Shown here piece by piece: positions 10,804 through 23,510 of a stretch of 64,000 nucleotides of DNA. How positions within the stretch are numbered: the stretch's first letter is position 1; each line of letters begins with the position of its first letter. The notes under the pieces are model-generated. The model was not told the DNA's origin and did not search any database. It saw only the letters and a program-made list of their open reading frames with translations. Made by a program: the position numbers and the translations under genes. The DNA comes from Asterella californica (lineage: Eukaryota > Streptophyta > Marchantiopsida > Marchantiales > Aytoniaceae), in assembly GCA_036924285.1 (NCBI GenBank), contig JAYKYS010000001.1:12177501-12241500 (forward strand), written 5' to 3'.

Positions 10804-11724
10804 TGTAAACCCTCCGCGGTCTTATCGATCACTACCCCCCCCCCCCCATCTCTCAACCTCCACGATCGTCATCCACGAATCTGCAACATGTCGGGCCTGT
10901 CTCTCACTCAAGGGTCACCTCTGATGGCTTTGATGGAAGCACACCATGAACTTGAAGGGAAAATGCTGAGTTCACTCATTCATACACCCACAAACTTATC
11001 AACTAAAAATCTCCTTAAACACATCAATTAAAAATCCTCCATTCTAACAACGTCTCTCAAGTTCTCATATGCTAAAAATATCCCACACTCTCTATATTAC
11101 TCAAGTTGTCATTACGACAATGTGAAAACAAGGATGAAGAGCTCTTCTCTACTCCTCTATTTATACATTCTAGGTTTTTACTTTGGTATCCTCCGGTAAT
11201 TCAGCCGTAACTACTTTTATCGGGTTTTACTAAGATATTACTTAAGGTAAAAGCATTGATCACATGGGCTTTTTACCTTTTCACATGGGCTTATTCCTTC
11301 AAAGTCAACAACTTCTAGAAGGATTCTGGAATATTCTCAAGGAATCTCGAATTTCCACCCCCCCCTCTACACTAGGACCCACTAAAAAGGAAACATGTGG
11401 AATCTCTTCTTGTTTTTAATGCCCACAAAGTCCACAACTTTAATCCAACCACTAATATCAAGTCAAAAAGGAGATAAGGGATACTTTCCACCTCCTTTCT
11501 ACCTTTTAGACAAGATGACAAGATAGTAGTGCTCACTCTTTAGCAAATATCTGAATTCTGCCAAAAGTACAGCTAAGTTTAACCATAACTAACTTTTAGA
11601 TAGTCATGACTAACTTGATACCTCCTAAAAGTACTTTGGCAGCAATTAAACATTCTCAACACTTAGTTAGAACTAAACACCTTACTAATAGACAAACTTC
11701 CTATGTGTAACATAGGTCGTTACA
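10804..11724 (-). repeat. Element B 5' LTR
   Basis: 921 bp, nearly identical to 2996-3918. It starts TGTAAAC and ends CGTTACA on the plus strand. Sequence right of 11724 is element A integrase. Confidence 0.9.
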
Positions 11725-13560
11725 GTGCACATAGCAGTAGTCATACATAATACTCACAAATTCTCGACCCCTATCAGAATCTAACTCCAAGAGACATCCA
11801 AACCTAGTAATGATCAGTTCATAGAGAAATCTACCCACCTCAACTTTTGCAATAGTTATAAGAGGTCTAGCTTCTACTCACTTTGTAAGATAATCTGTGG
11901 CTACAATAATATACTTATTGTTGCGATGGGTGCGATTCAAAGGTCCAACAAAATCTATTCCTCATTTCTCGAAAGATCCAGGAACCGAAATAGATCTAAG
12001 AGGAACAAAAATATTAGATTTGATAGCGAAAGCTTGACAAACATCACAAGTTTTACAATACGTCAAGCAATCTCTAAACATCCCCCTCTAGTGATATCCT
12101 GCATCAAGTATCTTGTGGGCTGTCAACTTGCATGTGAAATGTCCTTCACATACTAGACCGTCATGGAATTCTTCCATGAGTCATAGAGACTCCTCCTTGC
12201 TCGCAGCTCTTCTCAAGACTCATTCAACTCCTTCACGAAATAACACACCTTCCACCACCATGTAGGGTTGACTTCGTTTCATCAAAGCCTTCTTCTCTCT
12301 GGTCCGCATCTCGTCTGGATAGACATCTTCGGTAACAAAATCTCAAATTTCTTGATATTCTATTGGGATAATAGAGTTTCTCATCAAGACCATCAAATCT
12401 TCGTCATGAAAGGTGTCATCCACCGACTCCTCTCCATCATCATCGTAAGCTCTAGATAGCAAATCTGGATTTGCATGCTTCTTTTCTGGTCGATCGTAGA
12501 TCTCATAGTCGTACTCTGATAATAAGAGCTTCCACCTTGCTAATCATCCTTCGACCATTGAAGATGTACTTCAATGCTTTATGATCGATAACGATAGTGA
12601 ACTTGCCTCTTATGAGATAATGTCAAAATTTTCTCAGAGCATAGATCACAGCTAATCCTTCTCTCTCTATCACAAAATAATTTCTCTATGTCTTGATCAT
12701 TTGTCGACTAGCATACGCAATAGGATGATCTCTATCTTCAACATCATACTGACTTAAAGTACATCCTATTGCTATATTTGAAGCATCCGTATATAGATAA
12801 ATTGTTTATTCTAATCGAGCTTAACCAAGATTGGAGCTGAAGTAAGAACTTTCTTCTGTTCCTCAAATGCGGCTAGAGCTTTTTCATTTCCTAAAATCAA
12901 CACGTAATCTACTCCCTTCTTCAGATATATAGTCAAAGCATATGCTTTATGTGAGAACGAGAATATAAACCTTCAATTATATCCCATCATACCTAAAAAT
13001 TGACGTAGCTTAGTGAGAGTACTAGGAAAAGAGAGCTCTAAGATCTTCTGCACCTTCTCTGGATCTACCGCAATGTCGTCTTTGGATATGATATGACCCA
13101 AGAGTAACCCTTCCTCACACCAAAAAATATATTTCTCCGAATTGAGAGGTGCATTTATTACATCAAAATATTGTAAGACCTTCACATGGTGCTCAAAATG
13201 CTTCTCCTTACTCCTGTAAACTCAAAAGTCATTTATAGAATCTCTCACAAACTTTCTTAAGAAAGGTTTGAACACTTTGTTCATAAACCTTTAAAACGTC
13301 GCATGAGCATTACACAGACCAAATGCAAACGTATCTCACTTAGTAGTGAAAGTAGTCAGGTGTTGATGTTCCGGTGCAATTTGATCTGGTTATATCCGTG
13401 ATAACCATCTCCAAAGCTGTACCATTCGTTTCCATCCACTTCGTCCATGATCTCGTCGATGAAAGGTAGAGGATAATAATCTTTTTTTGTGACAACATTG
13501 AGCTTTTTGTAACCAACACACACTCTCAATTTGCCATTTTTCTTTTTTACGATCACAATG
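11725..13560 (-). pseudogene. Element A integrase, RNase H and RT remnants
   Basis: Minus-strand homology to element B continues from the SDRG-type integrase core just right of 11725, through the HHCC module (about 12030-12250) and RNase H (about 12540-12830), to the RT palm and thumb (12973-13185, 13356-13556). RT retains KLRVCVGYKKLN and SFGDGYHGYNQI. There are many stops and shifts; this copy cannot be translated. Confidence 0.8.
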
Positions 13561-15860
13561 GATAATACCTATTCAGAATGCTCCACCCCGTAAATAAAAC
13601 CAGCAGTGTGCAGCTTCTCAATCTCTTCTTTCACCAAATCAGCAATTGGAGGACTCACTCTTCGTTGCTTCTATCGCGTCCGTTTGACCTCTTTCTCCAA
13701 CTCGATACAATGTTGCTCAAGTGTGACCTCCCTCAGATCTTTGTAACTAAATATAAATACATGCATGTATTTGCAAAAGATCTCTTCGAAACGACTCTTC
13801 TCCTCTTTAGTAACATTTGATCCATAACGTAAGATGACAATTCTTTTCTCCACCTCCTCAAGAGTCAACAGTTCTTTGTCTCGAACTCTTTGCACTTCTG
13901 GAGAAGGGAAAGATCCACTACATTCACACCCACATTTCGTTCTTCTCTCTCCTCTTCTGACGTTGTATTTTCAGATTTTGAATCTGAAGAATTGATACTC
14001 ACATCAGAAGTAGTATCGACAACTTCTGACTCTCAATAGTCCGATGTGGGTCCATCTGATTCTGACGTCCCAACTTGATCTTCGAGCAATAGAGCTTTGA
14101 TCCGGTGGTGATTCGATCCGATGCGTAAATAACCTTTGTGTCAGTTATTTGTTGCATGTATTGCTCGAAGCCAAGGTCTTCCGAGTAACATTTCATAACT
14201 TGACTCCTTCAAGATTCAAAATGTCATATTTTCTTGCACTCCCATTATTGACACACAAACTCTTTCTAGCACTCCCACTGACCTAACTCGATGTCTGTTA
14301 GTCATGCCAACAGTGATACTAGAAAGACGAGTTGGTACTAGATCCAACTTCCTCATGAGTCGTTTCGAGATGGCATTTACTGTCGATCCTCCATTGACAA
14401 GAACATCTGAGACATCTCTCTCATTGATACGAGCCTCTACTTTTGATGCCTAGTTGCACACCTCTCCTTCACTAGCATCTAAAGCACTCACATCAATAGT
14501 AGAAGGATTTACTTATGTTTTTTTACCTCGTCGAGAGCTTAGACCGCTATGAAGTTCTTTTCTCATTGAAGGATTCGGAGCAATCAACTGTCCCACAGTA
14601 ATATTTGCTCGTTGCTTGTGGTCTTCCACCACATTGTATTTTGATTGCTTCATTGAAACTGTGAAATCAATATTTCTCAATTTCTTCCGTCGCTCTTTGG
14701 TCTTTGAAGAAGATTTGCTACTCCAAGTATTTTGACTTGGAGATTCTTCCATCACGACAGGTTCTCTCTCTTCGAAATGCGTCCTCATCCTCATCTTCTC
14801 TTGAGTCAATAGCTCTACAGATTGAAAACCTTCTCGTACATCTCGTGGCTCCAAGATGTCAATGCATGTTACACCCTTGACCTTATTTTGTGAAGTTTAA
14901 GCTCCATCCGCCATTCTATCATTACGACTTGGAGAATCATGTTGAAAATGAGACCTTCCACACGTAAAACATCCTTGGCTTGTGTAGTTACTTGGTGATC
15001 CTTGCGGTGGTCCACTTCTAGACTGATAGTTCTCGTAACCTCGTGAGCCCTCTCTAACATTTGGACTCCGGTGTTGCAACAAATTCACCATATTGATCTT
15101 CAAGTCTGTTAAAGATTTTGTCAGACTTTTCAACTCATCACGAAAGTCGAGAGTATCAGATCTAGATGGTACAGTGACTGTAACTACACTAGTAGGAACT
15201 ATCATGATCAAATTCTAAAACCGTATAGTCGAAACAAACGCAGGTGTCAGAGTTGGCATGCTCAGCACTTGCACATATCCACATGTTGTCCCAACAATCA
15301 TTGGTTGCAAATCGTCTCCATCCAAACTCTCCTCCATCTTGGTTGGGATCTTGATTGCATCAACTTTCGAAGTTGGTCTCTCATATCACACTTGTGTTCA
15401 AATTTCCGGCCTCAGTCCTCCAAGAAAATTTTTTGTGAGCATTGCTCCAATGCCCACCATCGTTGGTTCTACTATATCTCCACTCTTTGTGAAACCACCT
15501 GAAACTTCTGCTCTATTTTCTCCACTCTCTCGACATAAGTCCTTACTTTCTCTTTCACTCCTTATTTGAGATAAGTTACCTCTATCATTAACTTCTCATA
15601 ACTTTCATCAAGAAGAAAGGTTTCAATTAAGGCCTCTGTCAATACTTCCCAAGTATTGACTGGAGTCTTCACTACGCTTCTTTTCTTCTTGTCCTCATAT
15701 CATGTCAAGGCAGAATTCTCAAGAAATTCAAGGATCAACCCTACCCACTCACTCTTCTTTCGATCTCCATTGCTAATGCATGCTCGTTTGAAGTCACTCA
15801 CAAATCCTTCCACATCTTCTTCATCCTTTCCGTAAAACATCAGAAAAGATGACTGTTCTA
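13561..15860 (-). pseudogene. Element A gag and protease remnants
   Basis: Pieces in element B order on the minus strand: the pre-RT linker (13671-13895), a protease-like region near 14370-14420, a spacer (14513-14854), a gag zinc knuckle CFTCGRSHFQHDS (last Cys changed to Ser) near 14960, and the capsid (about 15260-15860). All are interrupted by stops. Confidence 0.75.
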
Positions 15861-16239
15861 AGACAACAAGAATAAGATGAGCTCCATCCTCAAGTAGTTC
15901 ATCAACGAAAACACCAATGAAGTTTGTTGTTTCACGATGATAGTAGCTCTTTCCTCTCCAAAGGTTGGAATAAGCTTGAGCCTCATGGTCATCTTATCTA
16001 ACGTGTGACAGACTATCTCCATCCTCGCTAGAGTCTTCACTCGTTCGTCTCTACACTCAACTTTCTCTTGAGACCTTCGGCTACGGTTTTCAACAAACCA
16101 ACCACTGCGTTACACTCGTGCTCAACTAGAATCCCGTCACTCCACATCTAAGACAGAAGGTTGTAGGATAAATGACGTCTTGTCTAGGGAAAGAAGGACC
16201 TATGTGTAAGCTTAAGTCGACCAACCCTCGTCACTCACG

Positions 16240-16454
16240 CAAAAGTCTATTCTTCGTAGGACACTTGTTCACTTTATGTCCTTCTTTTCCACACAAAAAC
16301 ACCTCAAGTTCTTCTCTAGATTCTTACGACTACTATCTACTTTTTCTTCAAACTCTAGTCGAAATTCTCCTTTCGACACATCAGCGCTAACTATCACCGA
16401 ATAGACTTGAGGAATCTTGCTCAACCTCAATTTCCACTCTTGTTGACCTTTCAT
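16240..16454 (-). pseudogene. Element A copy of the upstream CCHC ORF
   Basis: From an ATG at 16454 the frame reads WKLRLSKIPQVYSVIVSADV, aligned with WKVRLRNLPQGLDVIVSVG in element B. After a one-base slip in a T run at about 16296, the reading CGKEGHKVNKC restores a C-x2-C-x4-H-x4-C knuckle. It is the homologue of the ORF at 8985-9461. Confidence 0.6.
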
Positions 16455-16984
16455 GACGATGATTCGTCATACATCTCTCTCACTATGTAGCTTGTTTGAC
16501 ACTTTTGATCACTCGATCATCCTCACGCTTAGCAACCTCTCACATTACTAAGTAGAAGCTTTACTTGTCAACTCTGAGCCTCACGATCAAACAGAATCCT
16601 CTCCAAGAATTTTGAAGTTCTTTCACTCTTTCACTTCAGTATGCGATATAACATATTTGACCTCCCTTCACTTCGAATGCAATAACTCAAGTTCTACTCG
16701 ATCAATTTACGTATGGTTTGAGTGGCTAGATAGCTTACCTTGCAAACTATAAGCATAGAAGATTTCAAGTTCTAATTCTGAAAACTAAAAATATGAAAAT
16801 TACTGTAAACTCTTTTTCGAGAGCTCACTATTTGGTACTGAAAAACGCCCTCAACTTCCAAAAGACATTACTTTCTCTTTACAAATGATCTCTCGAAGAT
16901 ATAAAGCTTGTTGGAAAGCTTATCTTGTCCTCTATAACATAGTGTACGTACAAAGGTTTTGAACTCATGTTCAAAGACTGACAT

Positions 16985-18111
16985 TGTCGCGCCCCTCATT
17001 CTCAAGATCGGGCGCAGACGCGAACAACAGAACCCTAGCGGACTTGCGCTAGGTTGTGAACGCTGCGAGTAAGACTTAACGGCTTGGCCGGGAAGTCGGG
17101 ATCAGATGAACCTTGAGTGGTTCTCTGAACCAAGTTTGGAACCTTGGGTTAGGACATAAGGGTCTACTCCAAGAGGGCCCCAGACGAACACTGACCTAAG
17201 GGGGCGAGTCTGAGAACGGGCTGAAATATGAGTCTCAGACATAGGTCTGAGACGTGGGTCCGAGACGTGAGACCGAGACGTGGGGCTGAGACGCAGACGA
17301 ACCACAGGGTTCGAGTCTGGGTCTGGACCACAGGTTTTCGGAAAAATGGCTAAGTGTTGGAGCTCCAGCGACGTTTTAGGTCGTGGACGGAGCTCCAGTA
17401 AGATCTCGAGGCGAGTGAGGTATCATTGGAAAGGTCTCGTCGAGAGCTTTCCAGTGATATATAACACTCCTCGATCTGACCTCCGAGCTGGAAGTTATGG
17501 CCGAACCACAATCGGGTTGTGGTATAATTTTCAGGGACCAAAGAGGAGGGCAGGGCCGCCGATCCCCAGAAGTATATATGAGGGGGGGCTCGATGCTTGG
17601 GTGGGCCAGGACGAGTCACCCGACCCCAGGGTTCGGCGGGCGGACTCTGGGGGCATGAGGTGATGGCTGGGCCGGTTCCAAGGCACGTTCTGATCTAGAC
17701 TTGGACGTCTCGACTTCAGAACGATGTAAGGGCTGGAGCAAGACTAGGGAACGAGTCGACGGGTTAGACCACTGTTCGGGAACCTAGACCCAGACGGACA
17801 TCACGGGCGGTTGGGCCGCTAGGTGTGCTGGAGACACCGTTTAGGACCCTGGACTTTATGAGAAGTCCGCCCCTAGTCATATTGTGACTTGCTCATGTTT
17901 GGGACCGACTTAGGCGGATCTAAGTCGGGACTTAGGATTGCTGAGCTTGATGGTTAGGGAGACGGTCCGGCTCCGGTCCGGACCAAACTAAACTAAGGTA
18001 AGTGGTGCATGGACGCTAACTTGTGATTGTGTTTGCAGGTTAGTGGTGTAAAGTTTACGACCTACTGAGCTAGAGTTTCTGCTGGTGCAACAAGGCGGTA
18101 GGTGCGGGAAA
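16985..18111 (+). repeat. Element C 5' LTR
   Basis: 1127 bp, starting TGTCGCGCC and ending GCGGGAAA. About 17215-17300 is a short degenerate tandem repeat of a GAGACGTGGG-type unit; the 3' LTR has lost one unit of it (about 15 bp). Long reading frames on both strands here are inverted-repeat-rich LTR sequence and not genes. Confidence 0.92.
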
Positions 18112-18113
18112 AG

Positions 18114-18126
18114 TGGTATCAGAGCC
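18114..18126 (+). other. Element C primer-binding site (initiator tRNA-Met)
   Basis: TGGTATCAGAGCC, two bases after the LTR, is the standard plant initiator-Met primer-binding site. Confidence 0.92.
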
Positions 18127-18232
18127 GACGCTTCGGTGAGCGAGAACTTGAGGTAGCGGCTGAAGGCTGGACGCTTGAGGAGGGACGCAAGACACGAAGT
18201 GGATCAGCGTTTCTAGGTGAACACTTGGAGCG

Positions 18233-19666
18233 ATGGCCGACGACGGACAGAGTTCCAAGAGGAAGACCAAGAAACGAGGAGCGGCTAACGGGAACATATC
18301 GACTCGAGCTAACCCCGAGGCACAGTCAGGGGACGACAACCGACAACCTTCGCCCCAACGTCAAAGGAGTCGTGTACCAGCTGCGATACCGGTGCAGCAA
18401 GATGGAGTCTTGCCAGCGGTGCTCAACGATTCAGACGCGGGAAGTCAAGGAGCCCTGTATGCGGAACTCATCAAGATGATGAAGACCATGCAAGAGGGTA
18501 TGGTTTCCAGGGATAAACGTATCGCCGAGCTTGAGGCAGGCCAAGGGAGTTCCTCGTCTACCAGGAAGCTTTGTAAGACGAATTTGCCGACCCCGTTTTC
18601 AGGTATAGGACGGGCTCGCAAGGTTAAGGATTTCTTAATTGAGTTGGATCTATACTTTGATGCGCAACAGGCTAAGGAGTCTGACAAGATGAGGACGGCG
18701 GTTACGTTCCTGAAAGACCATGCGCTTCTCTGGTGGACTGCATACAAGGATGAGCATGCCTTGACTGTCTCAGCGCTTGGTTGGAAAGAGTTCAAGGAGT
18801 TGCTCGCGGGACGATTCACTCCGGAGTATCAAAGGATTCGGGACGGTGTTGAGTTGGTGAGACTGAAGCAAACGGGGACCTTAAGTGCTTATGTGCGCGA
18901 GTTCAGTGCCAAGCTGGATTCGTTCTCCAAGTGGACTGAGGAGACCAAGATATGTATATTCATTGGGGGACTCAAGTCTAGCTCGGAGAAGGCTCTCTGG
19001 TAGCTTTGGCGAATGCCAAAGCTACCAGAGACAAGTGCCGAACTTTTGAAGCTAGCGGAGCGAATTGGGGATGACGAAGTCCAGCAACAAAAACCTTTTG
19101 AACCACGCAGCATGGATAAGTTCCAGAAGAAGAACAAGAGCTTCAAGCGACAGTGGGATGGAGGTGAGAAGGATCGGAAGGATACTTCTGTCCCGGCAGC
19201 AAAGCGGCAGCAAACAGGAGTAAAACCTAAGGGGCAGACACCTCAGAAGGACAATGACGCTAAGTTTACTTGCTACAACTGTGGCGAGGCGGGCCACATT
19301 GCTAAGGGGTGCACGAAACCTAAGGTTAGTAACTGTAGCATGAATGCGTTTGTTGCAAAGGACTTGTTGGAGGGCCAGATGACTGTGACCTTGAGAACCA
19401 CGAAGAAGACATCAGGATTGATGTATCTACAAGCCAAGGTTGCTAACCGTGATGTTACTTTTCTTGTGGACACAGGAGCGACTGACTCCTTCATAAGTCC
19501 AAAGTTGGTGAAGAAGTTGGGCTTGTCTACCTCCAAGGCAGACAAGCCTATTCAGGTACGCTTTGCCAAGGGCAAGACGTACCAAACTTCTGAAGTAGCC
19601 TTGACGTACGATTTGTGTGTGGGAAGTTGGGTTCACAGAGAACTTCACGGTGTGCGAGATGGATGA
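18233..19666 (+). pseudogene. Element C gag and protease (one stop, then a frameshift)
   Basis: Gag starts at ATG 18233. A basic, disordered N-terminus is followed by a capsid with FLIELDLYFDAQQ, HALLWWTAYKDE and FTPEYQRIRDGVELVRLKQ. A TAG at 19001-19003 interrupts it, inside a 15-bp perfect inverted repeat. The same frame continues with the CCHC knuckle CYNCGEAGHIAKGC (about 19272-19313) and an aspartic protease with VDTGATDSFIS (about 19470). A one-base deletion near 19630 shifts the frame to the next segment (19617-19976), which carries the end of the protease. Confidence 0.88.
18995..19030. repeat. Perfect 15-bp inverted repeat in element C gag
   Basis: CTCTGGTAGCTTTGG, a 6-base loop CGAATG, then CCAAAGCTACCAGAG. 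The left arm contains the TAG that stops gag. Arms are at 18995-19009 and 19016-19030. Confidence 0.95.
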
Positions 19667-21254
19667 TATCCATGCGGTTTTGGGGAACACTTTCTTGGAC
19701 AGGTTTGAAGTGGAACTTAGGCGGAAACCTTTAAGGTTAAACGTTAGAGTTAAAGGGCGGAAGCTGGGAGTGAGGCTGATCCGGAAGGCGCGGATGATTG
19801 ATGACTTTGTAGTGAATTTGATCAAAGGCAAACAGATGGACTTCAACGACGGGGTCATGTGTTTGATGCGGGTTGCAGATTTGATGGCGGGTGATAGGCA
19901 ACAGGAAACATCAAGAGACGCGACTAAACTTTCGGAGGTGCTTCGCGAAGTGATTAAGGAGTTGAGGATGTCTTGACGGATGAGTTACCTGCTGAGTTAC
20001 CTCCAAGGCGGGTGGTGGATCACAAGATCGAGGTCTTGCCAGGATCAGAACCACCTTCCAAAGCCCCTTACCGACTCAATCAGGTGGAACTCCTCGAGTT
20101 GAAAAGACAACTCGGTGAGCTATTAACGCAGGGATATATTCGAACCAGCAAGTCACCTTATGGAGCCCCAGTTCTTTTTGCAAAGAAGAAGGATGGAAAG
20201 TTACGACTCTGCGTAGATTATCGTGCACTCAATAAGGTGACGGTGAAGAATAACTATCCCTTGCCAAGGATAGATGACCTCTTTCATAGGTTAACGGGTG
20301 CGAAGTACTTCAGCAGGATAGACTTGAAGTTAAGATATTACCAGATCCGGATAGCTGACCCCGATGTTGAGAAGACCGCTTGTCGAACCAGATACGGATC
20401 GTTTGAATTCGTGGTGATGTCATTTGGACTCTACAACGCCCCTTTGACGTTCACTACATTGATGAACACAATTTTTCGCGAGGAGATGGATGAGTTTGTC
20501 ATCGTTTACATCAACGACATCTTGATCTACTCCAAAACCTTGGAGTCGCACGCGGAGCAGCTAAGGGTGGTGTTGACGAAGCTGCGGGAGCATAAGCTGT
20601 TTGCCAACATTGACAAGAGTGAGTTTGGTTTGGAGCGCATTAACTTCTTGGGACATGTCATTAGTGCAGAAGGAGTCGGACCGGATATGCAGAAGATGGA
20701 TGCGATTGTGACTTGGGAGCCTCCGAGTACAGTGAAAGGGATGCGGCGATTCTTAAGATTGGCGCAGTTCTACCGCAAGTATGTGAAGGGGTTTTCAAAG
20801 ATCGCGAAGCCGCTGACGGACTGGACGGACAAAGACGCACAGGTAAGTTGGACCAAGGAGGTGGATGATGCGTTTCAGACGATCAAAGCTATTTTGTCAA
20901 AGGCGCCATTTTGAAGCTACCGGAGTTCGACAAACCATTCGAGGTGCACACGGACGCGAGCGACTATGCGATTGGCGAAGTGTTGAAGCAGGATGGGAAA
21001 CCTGTAGCATACGAAAGCAAGAAGTTATCTGGGACGGAGAGTCGTTGGCCGACTCACGAGAAGGAACTATTTGCGGTGGTTCATTGCTTGAGGAAATGGC
21101 GGCATTACTTGGGACTTCACAAAACCCAAGTGTATACTGATAATATTTCGCTCAAGTACTTTGAAACACAAGATCGGGTGACTCCAAAGCAACTACGGTG
21201 GCATGATACCTTGGCGCTCATGAACGTGGAATTAATCCACAAAGCGGGTTACTG
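19617..21254 (+). pseudogene. Element C protease end, RT and RNase H
   Basis: Three frames joined by one-base deletions near 19962 and 20905. RT reads KLRLCVDYRALNKVTVKNNYPLP, SRIDLKLRYYQIRI (normally LDLKSGYHQI) and VYINDILIYS. The last is the YxDD motif with the first Asp codon changed to AAC (Asn) at about 20511-20516, which would abolish polymerase activity. RNase H follows with VHTDASDYAIG, YESKKLSGTESRW and VYTDNISLKY. The frame is lost at 21253 before the integrase, where DALSRKEEY resumes in another frame. Confidence 0.88.
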
Positions 21255-21259
21255 ACGCC

Positions 21260-22791
21260 TTGAGTCGCAAGGAGGAATATCTTCCATCGTCAACACAGAT
21301 TTTGCGAGCTATGTATCATAAGGAGTCAAACTTAGAGAGGCGAATACGTGAAGGTTACATGGGCGATGACCAAACGAAGGCGTACCTGGAACAGCTCAAG
21401 CGAGGAGTGAAGTTGCAGAACATGCAGCTAAGGCATGGTTTACTCATGTTCAAGCAAAGTCGGGTTTATGTGGGACAAGGAAAACTTAGGACCAAGTTCT
21501 TAAAAGAATGCCACGATGTGCCCTTATCAGGCCATAAAGGCGAAAAGTCCACTTTAGCAGTGATAGCTAAAAAGTTTTATTGGCCCCACATGAAAGACGA
21601 TGTTGCCCACTTTGTGAAAACATGCCTAACGTGTCAAGCGAACCGCGTTTCTTATGAGAAGAAACAAGGGTTGCTTCATCCTCTGCCGATTCCAACCAGA
21701 CCTTGGGAAAGCATTAGCATGGACTTCATTACCTCTCTGTCTGACTCGAATGGATACAACGCGATTTTTGTGATAGTTGATCGGTTTAGCAAACTAGCGA
21801 AGTTTGCTCCGACCTTGGATACTGCAACAGCGTTCACGACTTCTCGGTTGTTCCTAGATACTTGGTGGCGTTCACATGGATTACCTCGGAGTATTATTTC
21901 AGATAGAGACTCCAAGTTCACAGTGCCTTTTGGAAACACTTGTTTCAAAAATTGGGGACTAAGTTAAAATTTAGTACCGTCTTTCATCCGGAAACAGATG
22001 GGCAAACGGAACGAGTTAACTCAATTCTGAATCAATACTTGAGGAATTATGTGAGCGCGGACCAAAGTGATTGGGCGGAGTGGCTCAGTCTTGCGGAGTA
22101 TTGCTACAATTCCACGAAGCATTCAGCAACCGGTGAATCGCCTTTCTTGATGGCTTACGACCGTGAGCCAGAAGGGCCTCTTGACTTGACTCTTGCAGGG
22201 GGTTCTACATCGGCACGACCAAGAACACGGCAAACATCAGCTGAAGAGTTGGTGGCGGCAATGCAGCGGCGCGAGGAGCAAATAAAGAAGAACCTCGAGA
22301 AGGCGCAACAAAGATACACAAAGCAGGTAAACAAGCATCGGCGGCAAGTGAAGTTTCAAGTGGGTGAACAAGTATGACTAAGTGCGAAAAACTTCACACT
22401 TCCGAAGGATATATCGGCGAAGTTCTCATCAAAGTTCGCGGGACCTTTTGTCATTGTCAAGAATCCGCATGAAGATGTCTATACATTAGACCTTCCTCAC
22501 GAGTGGCAGTTGCATCCGACTTTCCATGTTTCTTTATTAAAGAAACACTTCAAGGATGATTTGCGGCCGGAGCGCAAACAAGTTCTCAGGCCTCAACCTG
22601 ATGTCGTGCAAGGCGAAGCAGAATATGAGGTGGAGTCCATTTTGCAATCTCGACGCAAATCAAACCGGATGGAGTACTTGGTCAAATGGCGTGGGGTGCC
22701 AAAAGCAACTTGGGTGTCAGAGGAAGATCTGACACATGCGAGCAAAGTATTGGACTTGTTCAAACGGAGACAAGGACAACAAGGACGTTAG
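21260..22791 (+). pseudogene. Element C integrase with C-terminal chromodomain
   Basis: HHCC module (SGHKGEKSTLAVIAKKFYW, CLTCQ) near 21520-21640; core with MDFITSL, SDRDSKF and a Glu in GQTERVN, giving D,D,E. A one-base deletion near 21920 and a TGA at 22375-22377 (context GEQV*LSAK, normally Trp) break it. The GPY-type region (AKFSSKFAGPFVIV) is followed by a chromodomain at about 22611-22760: EYEVESIL, EYLVKWRG and TWVSEEDL. Chromodomains of this lineage direct integration to heterochromatin by binding histone marks. Confidence 0.9.
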
Positions 22792-23510
22792 CAAGATGAG
22801 GACATCTCCTTCCAGCGAGGGGTGACGAAACGAGTAGCAACTTGAGGCGATTTGGGCCGATGGACTTTGTAGCTTTGACTTGTGTTTGGAAATAAAGATT
22901 TTGTTTCTTGAAAATTGTCTAAGTGTATTGGTAGTGCATGGCTATGACTAGTTCTGATCAGATGCCTAGGATGTTGTCAAGAGGAGGAACAAAGCACACT
23001 CAAAGGAAGCGAGCTGGTTTGGATAAGCATCTAAATCAAGACTAAGTCTTAATGTCAAGACTTAGGTTTGCCGTAGCGTTGGCAAAGCAAGTATGAACTT
23101 TCATACTTGTCTTGGGGCTTGGGGTGATCTTGCTTTGCAATTTTCTAACTGCAAAGTAAACTTAGTCGCGCGTCTAAGTCAAATCAGATTGCGACCGAAA
23201 AGTGGGTTTCGGAGGACCTTGTAAGTAGGTGTGAATACTTATAGTTAGCAAGTTAGAGTCTTAAGTAGAATGTTTAGAAGTTGCCAACTAGTTTGTTTAG
23301 GGTAAGCCAAAAAGGTAAGGCTTTTCCCGAGACTAGTTGGAATTTTCTAAGTGTTCTAGCGACAACTTAAGACTCAAGCCAAGAAGGGAATTGCGGGTTA
23401 GCTACCAGAACGCAATTCTGACGCCAAGGGGTTGGCTACCCATTTTGAACTTGGTGTTAACTTAAAGGATCATTGTTGATGAGGGCATCAACCTCCAAAG
23501 TGGGGGTGAG
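22792..23510 (+). other. Element C 3' untranslated region and polypurine tract
   Basis: About 720 bp between the pol stop and the 3' LTR with no reading frame. The last 14 bases are purine-rich apart from two T and serve as plus-strand primer. Confidence 0.7.

Larger units (their letters stand above)
2996..11724 (-). mobile_element. Element B: young minus-strand Ty3/gypsy element nested in A
   Basis: Complete structure: 3' LTR 2996-3918, polypurine tract about 3919-3930, integrase, RNase H, RT, protease and gag on the minus strand (3932-8771), a 2-kb leader with extra ORFs, tRNA-Asp-like primer-binding site 10781-10799, and 5' LTR 10804-11724. The LTRs start TGTAAAC and end GTTACA, and by eye differ at roughly ten positions in 920 bp, so the insertion is recent. 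Pol has one stop and two frameshifts. RT wording (GDGYSGYNQI, FGLCNAPATFQRFM) places it near the non-chromovirus Athila/Tat group. No exact target duplication is visible (TGTGT left, GTGCA right). Confidence 0.9.

Noticed and set aside
17280..17663. 127-codon frame in the element C 5' LTR
   Set aside because: It lies in the LTR, is broken in the 3' LTR, and has no domain.
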